Assembly: GCA_009784845.1 (NCBI GenBank)
Contig: WQXK01000037.1
Span: 1-7,638, forward strand
Direction: 5' to 3'
Origin: Dehalococcoidia bacterium
Lineage (GTDB): Bacteria > Chloroflexota > Dehalococcoidia > Dehalococcoidales > UBA1222
Length of the DNA stretch: 7,638 bases
The notes below the pieces were generated by a model. The model made no database searches. It was not told where the DNA came from and was given only the letters and a program-made list of their open reading frames with translations. The position numbers and the translations under genes are program-made. This document shows positions 4,982 through 7,638 of the stretch, in pieces. Each line of letters begins with the position of its first letter. Positions within the stretch are counted from its first letter, which is position 1.

Positions 4982-6292
4982 ATGCAGAACATAGCACGCG
5001 AGGTACTTTCCAAGGCCGCCAAAACAGCCGACGTTGCCGAGGTATTCATAACGCAATCCGAAAGCATGCCGGTGGTTTTTGAGGCCAACAACCTTAAAAG
5101 CTTACAAAGAAAGGAAAGCTGCAGCATCTCTTTGCGTATCTTTAAAAACGGACGCGTCGGTTTTGCCAGTAGCAATAAGCCGGGCGACACTGACTGGCTG
5201 GTACAGGCCGCAGAGGAAACGGCACAGTTCGGTGCTCCGGCAAGCTATGAACTTCCGTCACAAAACATTTTCCCGGCAGTTGAAATCTATGACCCGCAGG
5301 TGGAGCAAATAAGCTTAAGCCAGATGGTTAAACTGGGTGAGGAAATGATTACGGCTCTGCTTGGGCACACGCCTGAGTTGGTGTGTGATGCCAGCATCGG
5401 CCGCCACAAGGGAAACGCCATCATTCTTAACAGCAAAGGGCTGGAGGCATCATATCGCAGCAGCGCCTTTGCGCTGGGCATTGAGGGCACTTTAATCAAC
5501 GGCTCCGATATGCTCTTTGTCGGCGAAAGTGACAGTTCCTGCCGCCCGCTCAGCGACACATCCAAAATACTGGATACCGTGAGGTTACAGCTTGAGCGTG
5601 CCAAAACACTTACAAACGTAAAAAGCGGTGAACTCCCCGTAATATTTACCCCTGATGGCGTAGCCAGCGCCATCGTCGCCCCACTGATGTCCGCATTCAA
5701 CGGCAAGCTGGTGTTTGAGGGGGCATCACCGCTGGGAGATAAGCTGGGCCAAAAGCTATTTGACGAAAAACTGGAGCTTTACGACGACGCCACCATCCCC
5801 TACTGCCTTGGCAGTGCGCCATTTGATGATGAAGGTGTGCCAAGCCGCCGTTTGCCGCTTATCAAAGATGGTGCCCCGCAGAACTTCCTCTATGACCTCA
5901 AAACGGCAGCACAGGCACATAAGCACAGTACAGGGCATGGAGAACGCCACGGCGGCTTACCGGTACCTGCACCAAGGGCTTTCGTTTTTAACAACGGAGG
6001 CACCTCACCTGCCGATATGATCGCCGAAATAAAAGAGGGACTGCTCATTGAGCAGGTTATTGGAGCCACCCAAGGCAATATACTGGGCGGTGATTTTTCC
6101 GGTAATGTGTTGCTGGGCTATAAAATAGAAAATGGTCGCATTGCCGGACGCGTAAAGGACACCATGGTTTTCGGCAACGTGTATGAGTTGCTTAAAAATA
6201 TCGCCGCTGTCGGATGCGACGGACATTGGCTTGGGGGACAGCTTTTCGCACCTTCTCTTTATTTTCCGGCACTTTCCGTTTCCAGCAAATAA
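4982..6292 (+). CDS. tldE: TldE/PmbA-family protein, non-catalytic partner of TldD
   Basis: This 436-residue protein is the TldE (PmbA) member of the pair. It shares the TldD fold but lacks the HExxxH zinc motif: where TldD has it, this protein reads IVAPLMSAFNGKLVFEGAS (about 231-249). It has the family's DDEGVPSRRLPLIKDG at 282-297, TGHGERHGG at 317-325, and GNILGGDFSGNVLLGYKIENGRI at 365-387. Length is close to E. coli PmbA (about 450). The ATG follows the tldD stop with no gap, and GGGGG inside the tldD tail (around 4971-4975) can serve as its ribosome binding site. Coupling fits the one-to-one assembly of the heterodimer, in which TldE shapes the access tunnel to the zinc site. No damage to the frame is seen. 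Confidence 0.95.
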   Translation: MQNIAREVLSKAAKTADVAEVFITQSESMPVVFEANNLKSLQRKESCSISLRIFKNGRVGFASSNKPGDTDWLVQAAEETAQFGAPASYELPSQNIFPAVEIYDPQVEQISLSQMVKLGEEMITALLGHTPELVCDASIGRHKGNAIILNSKGLEASYRSSAFALGIEGTLINGSDMLFVGESDSSCRPLSDTSKILDTVRLQLERAKTLTNVKSGELPVIFTPDGVASAIVAPLMSAFNGKLVFEGASPLGDKLGQKLFDEKLELYDDATIPYCLGSAPFDDEGVPSRRLPLIKDGAPQNFLYDLKTAAQAHKHSTGHGERHGGLPVPAPRAFVFNNGGTSPADMIAEIKEGLLIEQVIGATQGNILGGDFSGNVLLGYKIENGRIAGRVKDTMVFGNVYELLKNIAAVGCDGHWLGGQLFAPSLYFPALSVSSK

Positions 6293-6379
6293 ACGCCTTC
6301 TGTGAGGGTGATTCGGTGCTGCTTTATTTTGATGCAACGTTCTCTTTTTCGGTGCTATTTTGTGCTGCGAGGCGCGTTC

Positions 6380-6409
6380 AAGACAGCCGCTGCTGCATTA
6401 TTGTATAAT
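6380..6409 (+). promoter_or_regulatory. Possible promoter at the PAC2 gene start
   Basis: A perfect -10 box TATAAT (6404-6409) lies eight bases before the ATG at 6417. A poor -35 box, AAGACA (6380-6385), stands 18 bases upstream of it. Transcription would start within a base or two of the ATG, giving a leaderless mRNA. Read-through from tldE, 124 bp upstream, is the alternative. Confidence 0.35.
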
Positions 6410-6416
6410 CAAGGCA

Positions 6417-7217
6417 ATGAGTGTTATAAAAGATATTGTAAAAATACGGGCGCGCCCTAAGCTGAAAGAGCCTACCATGATTGCCGCTTGGCCTGGAATA
6501 GCCAATGTGGCCATGATTGTGGCAACCTATATCGCGCGTAAACTTGAGGTAAAGGAACTGGCTGAGGTATACGCGCCATACTTCTTTGATCCCATAGGTG
6601 TCATGGTGCGCAACAATATCGTGGAAGAGCCTCAGTTCCCTCAAAGCCGCTTCTTCTACTGGAAGAACCCCGGCGGCAATGACCTAATCCTGTTCATCGG
6701 GGAGGCCCAACCCAACACCAACAGCTATGACCTTGCCAATTGCATCGTTGATGCTGCCGAGTATTTCAAGGTGCGGCGCATTTATACCTGCGCTGCTGCC
6801 ATTACGCGCATACACCACACGGAAGACCCCAAAGTATGGGGTGTGGGAACAAGCGTCGAGGTGGTGAAGGAGTTGGCGCCCCACAGCATGATAGGTGGCG
6901 GAAATTTACAAATTGCCGGAATGAATGGCATCCTGCTTGGGGTTGCCAAAGAGCGCAATATGGAGGGCGCCTGCCTATTGGGCGAGGTGCCAAATTATGC
7001 CACGCGCCTGCATAACCCTATAGCTTCACTAGCCGTTGTGATGGCATTGTCAAAAATTCTGAATATCAAAATCGACCATGCCGAACTTATGCTGGCAGCG
7101 GTGGCGGTACGTGAGCAAATGAAACAGATTGCCGCAGAAGCAATGGGGGAGTATATCGACTATTTCACCGAGCCCATTTGGGAGAGCGACGAGGACGATC
7201 AAGACAGCGATGAGTGA
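6417..7217 (+). CDS. PAC2-family protein (proteasome assembly chaperone-like)
   Basis: This protein of 266 residues belongs to the PAC2 (DUF75) family, found in archaea, actinobacteria and Chloroflexota and related to eukaryotic proteasome assembly chaperones; bacterial roles are mostly undefined. Seen are the N-terminal family signature RPKLKEPTMIAAWPGIANVAMIV at 13-35, LILFIGEAQPN at 90-100, the strand RRIYTCAAAITRI at 120-132, and GMNGILLGVAKERNMEGACLLGEVPNY at 168-194, where family members have a conserved glycine-rich nucleoside-phosphorylase-like core. The tail is strongly acidic (about 256-266, ESDEDDQDSDE). The ATG at 6417 fits the family N-terminus, although no good Shine-Dalgarno site precedes it and the frame is open upstream to at least 6360. 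Its 3' end overlaps the next gene by eight bases, so the two are coupled. No proteasome genes are in the window. Confidence 0.88.
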   Translation: MSVIKDIVKIRARPKLKEPTMIAAWPGIANVAMIVATYIARKLEVKELAEVYAPYFFDPIGVMVRNNIVEEPQFPQSRFFYWKNPGGNDLILFIGEAQPNTNSYDLANCIVDAAEYFKVRRIYTCAAAITRIHHTEDPKVWGVGTSVEVVKELAPHSMIGGGNLQIAGMNGILLGVAKERNMEGACLLGEVPNYATRLHNPIASLAVVMALSKILNIKIDHAELMLAAVAVREQMKQIAAEAMGEYIDYFTEPIWESDEDDQDSDE

Positions 7218-7638
7218 TGATGACGCTTACGCGTTTCAGCAAAGCATGCCACTGTCCAGCATACTGGCACATATTGGCGATGACAGCCTTGAGTTGTCCA
7301 ATGCCGAGTTGGGTGAGCTTTCTGATCTCAGCGCCGATGAAATAGTCGAGTTTGAAGCCACTTGGGATAATATCCCTGCTGAGCGCAAGTGCCAAATACT
7401 ATCGCGCTTGGAAGAACTCACCAAAAGCAATGTCGAGTTCAATTTTGACCGCATCTATCGTGGAGCCCTCTATTGCATGGACGATTCCGTGCGCAAAGCA
7501 GCCTTGGAAGGGTTGTGGGAAAATAGCAATCCGTCGCTTTTACCGCCATTGCTGAGGCTGGTGCAGCAAGATCCGTCAACTGAAGTACGCTGTGCTGCCG
7601 CCATTGCATTGGAACGCTTCTCCATGCTGGCGGAGCAC
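7210..7638 (+). CDS. HEAT-repeat protein, 3' end cut by the window
   Basis: An open frame runs from the ATG at 7210 to the last base without a stop, giving 143 residues. It starts inside the end of the PAC2 gene in another frame (ATGAGTGATGAT, eight-base overlap), so translation is likely coupled. The first 60 residues are acidic. From about residue 79 two helical repeats of HEAT type are visible: FDRIYRGALYCMDDSVRKAALEGLWE, then LLPPLLRLVQQDPSTEVRCAAAIALERF, with the typical Asp, Val-Arg and Ala-Ala positions. HEAT repeats form scaffolds for protein binding. More repeats are expected beyond the window. The function is not known; next to PAC2 it may help an assembly or scaffold complex, which is inference. 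Confidence 0.85.
   Translation, partial: MSDDDAYAFQQSMPLSSILAHIGDDSLELSNAELGELSDLSADEIVEFEATWDNIPAERKCQILSRLEELTKSNVEFNFDRIYRGALYCMDDSVRKAALEGLWENSNPSLLPPLLRLVQQDPSTEVRCAAAIALERFSMLAEH

Noticed and set aside
6312..6362. Direct repeat TTCGGTGCT (6312-6320 and 6348-6356) in the tldE-PAC2 gap.
   Set aside because: Two nine-base copies with differing flanks in a 124-bp gap; no symmetry, promoter relation or further copies to support a function.
6293..6416. A small RiPP precursor peptide gene next to tldDE, since TldD/TldE can mature such peptides.
   Set aside because: No short frame with a ribosome site and a leader/core pattern was found in the gaps at 3570-3604 or 6293-6416.

Overview
The window looks like a bacterial chromosome segment in which an accessory stretch (about 1-2780) abuts a conserved housekeeping stretch (about 2780-7638). 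A TldD/TldE protease pair, a PAC2-family protein and a HEAT-repeat protein in one tight run suggest Chloroflexota (Dehalococcoidia-like) or an anaerobic Gram-positive. This is an inference from gene content; no taxonomic marker is present.

Left part. A minus-strand AAA_14/DUF4143 ATPase gene (42-1250) diverges from a plus-strand YbjQ/UPF0145 gene (1495-1806). The 244-bp gap between them holds a promoter for each gene and two operator-like inverted repeats 41 bp apart. Next comes the most interesting locus, a type III toxin-antitoxin system of the ToxIN/AbiQ kind. It has a consensus promoter (1928-1955), what appears to be a single ToxI-like pseudoknot RNA unit (about 1962-2000), a rho-independent terminator (2001-2031) and a ToxN-like endoribonuclease gene (2044-2778). 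The toxin reads about 55-70 codons past the usual ToxN end. The extension follows an in-phase A AAA AAG heptamer and ends in an ATGA overlap with the next gene.

Right part. A membrane-anchored protein with a degenerate M23/LytM-like domain (2784-3569) lies 35 bp before tldD (3605-4981), which abuts tldE/pmbA (4982-6292). These three probably form one transcription unit. After 124 bp with a possible promoter come a PAC2-family gene (6417-7217) and, overlapping it by 8 bp, a HEAT-repeat gene (7210 to the window end) that is cut off.

How they fit together. In the toxin-antitoxin module, the RNA is made from a strong promoter and a leaky terminator lets a little toxin mRNA through. TldD and TldE form a heteromeric zinc protease, and the upstream membrane protein could be a partner because of gene order. 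PAC2 and HEAT-repeat proteins suggest protein-assembly or scaffold roles. No rRNA, tRNA, CRISPR array or insertion sequence was seen.
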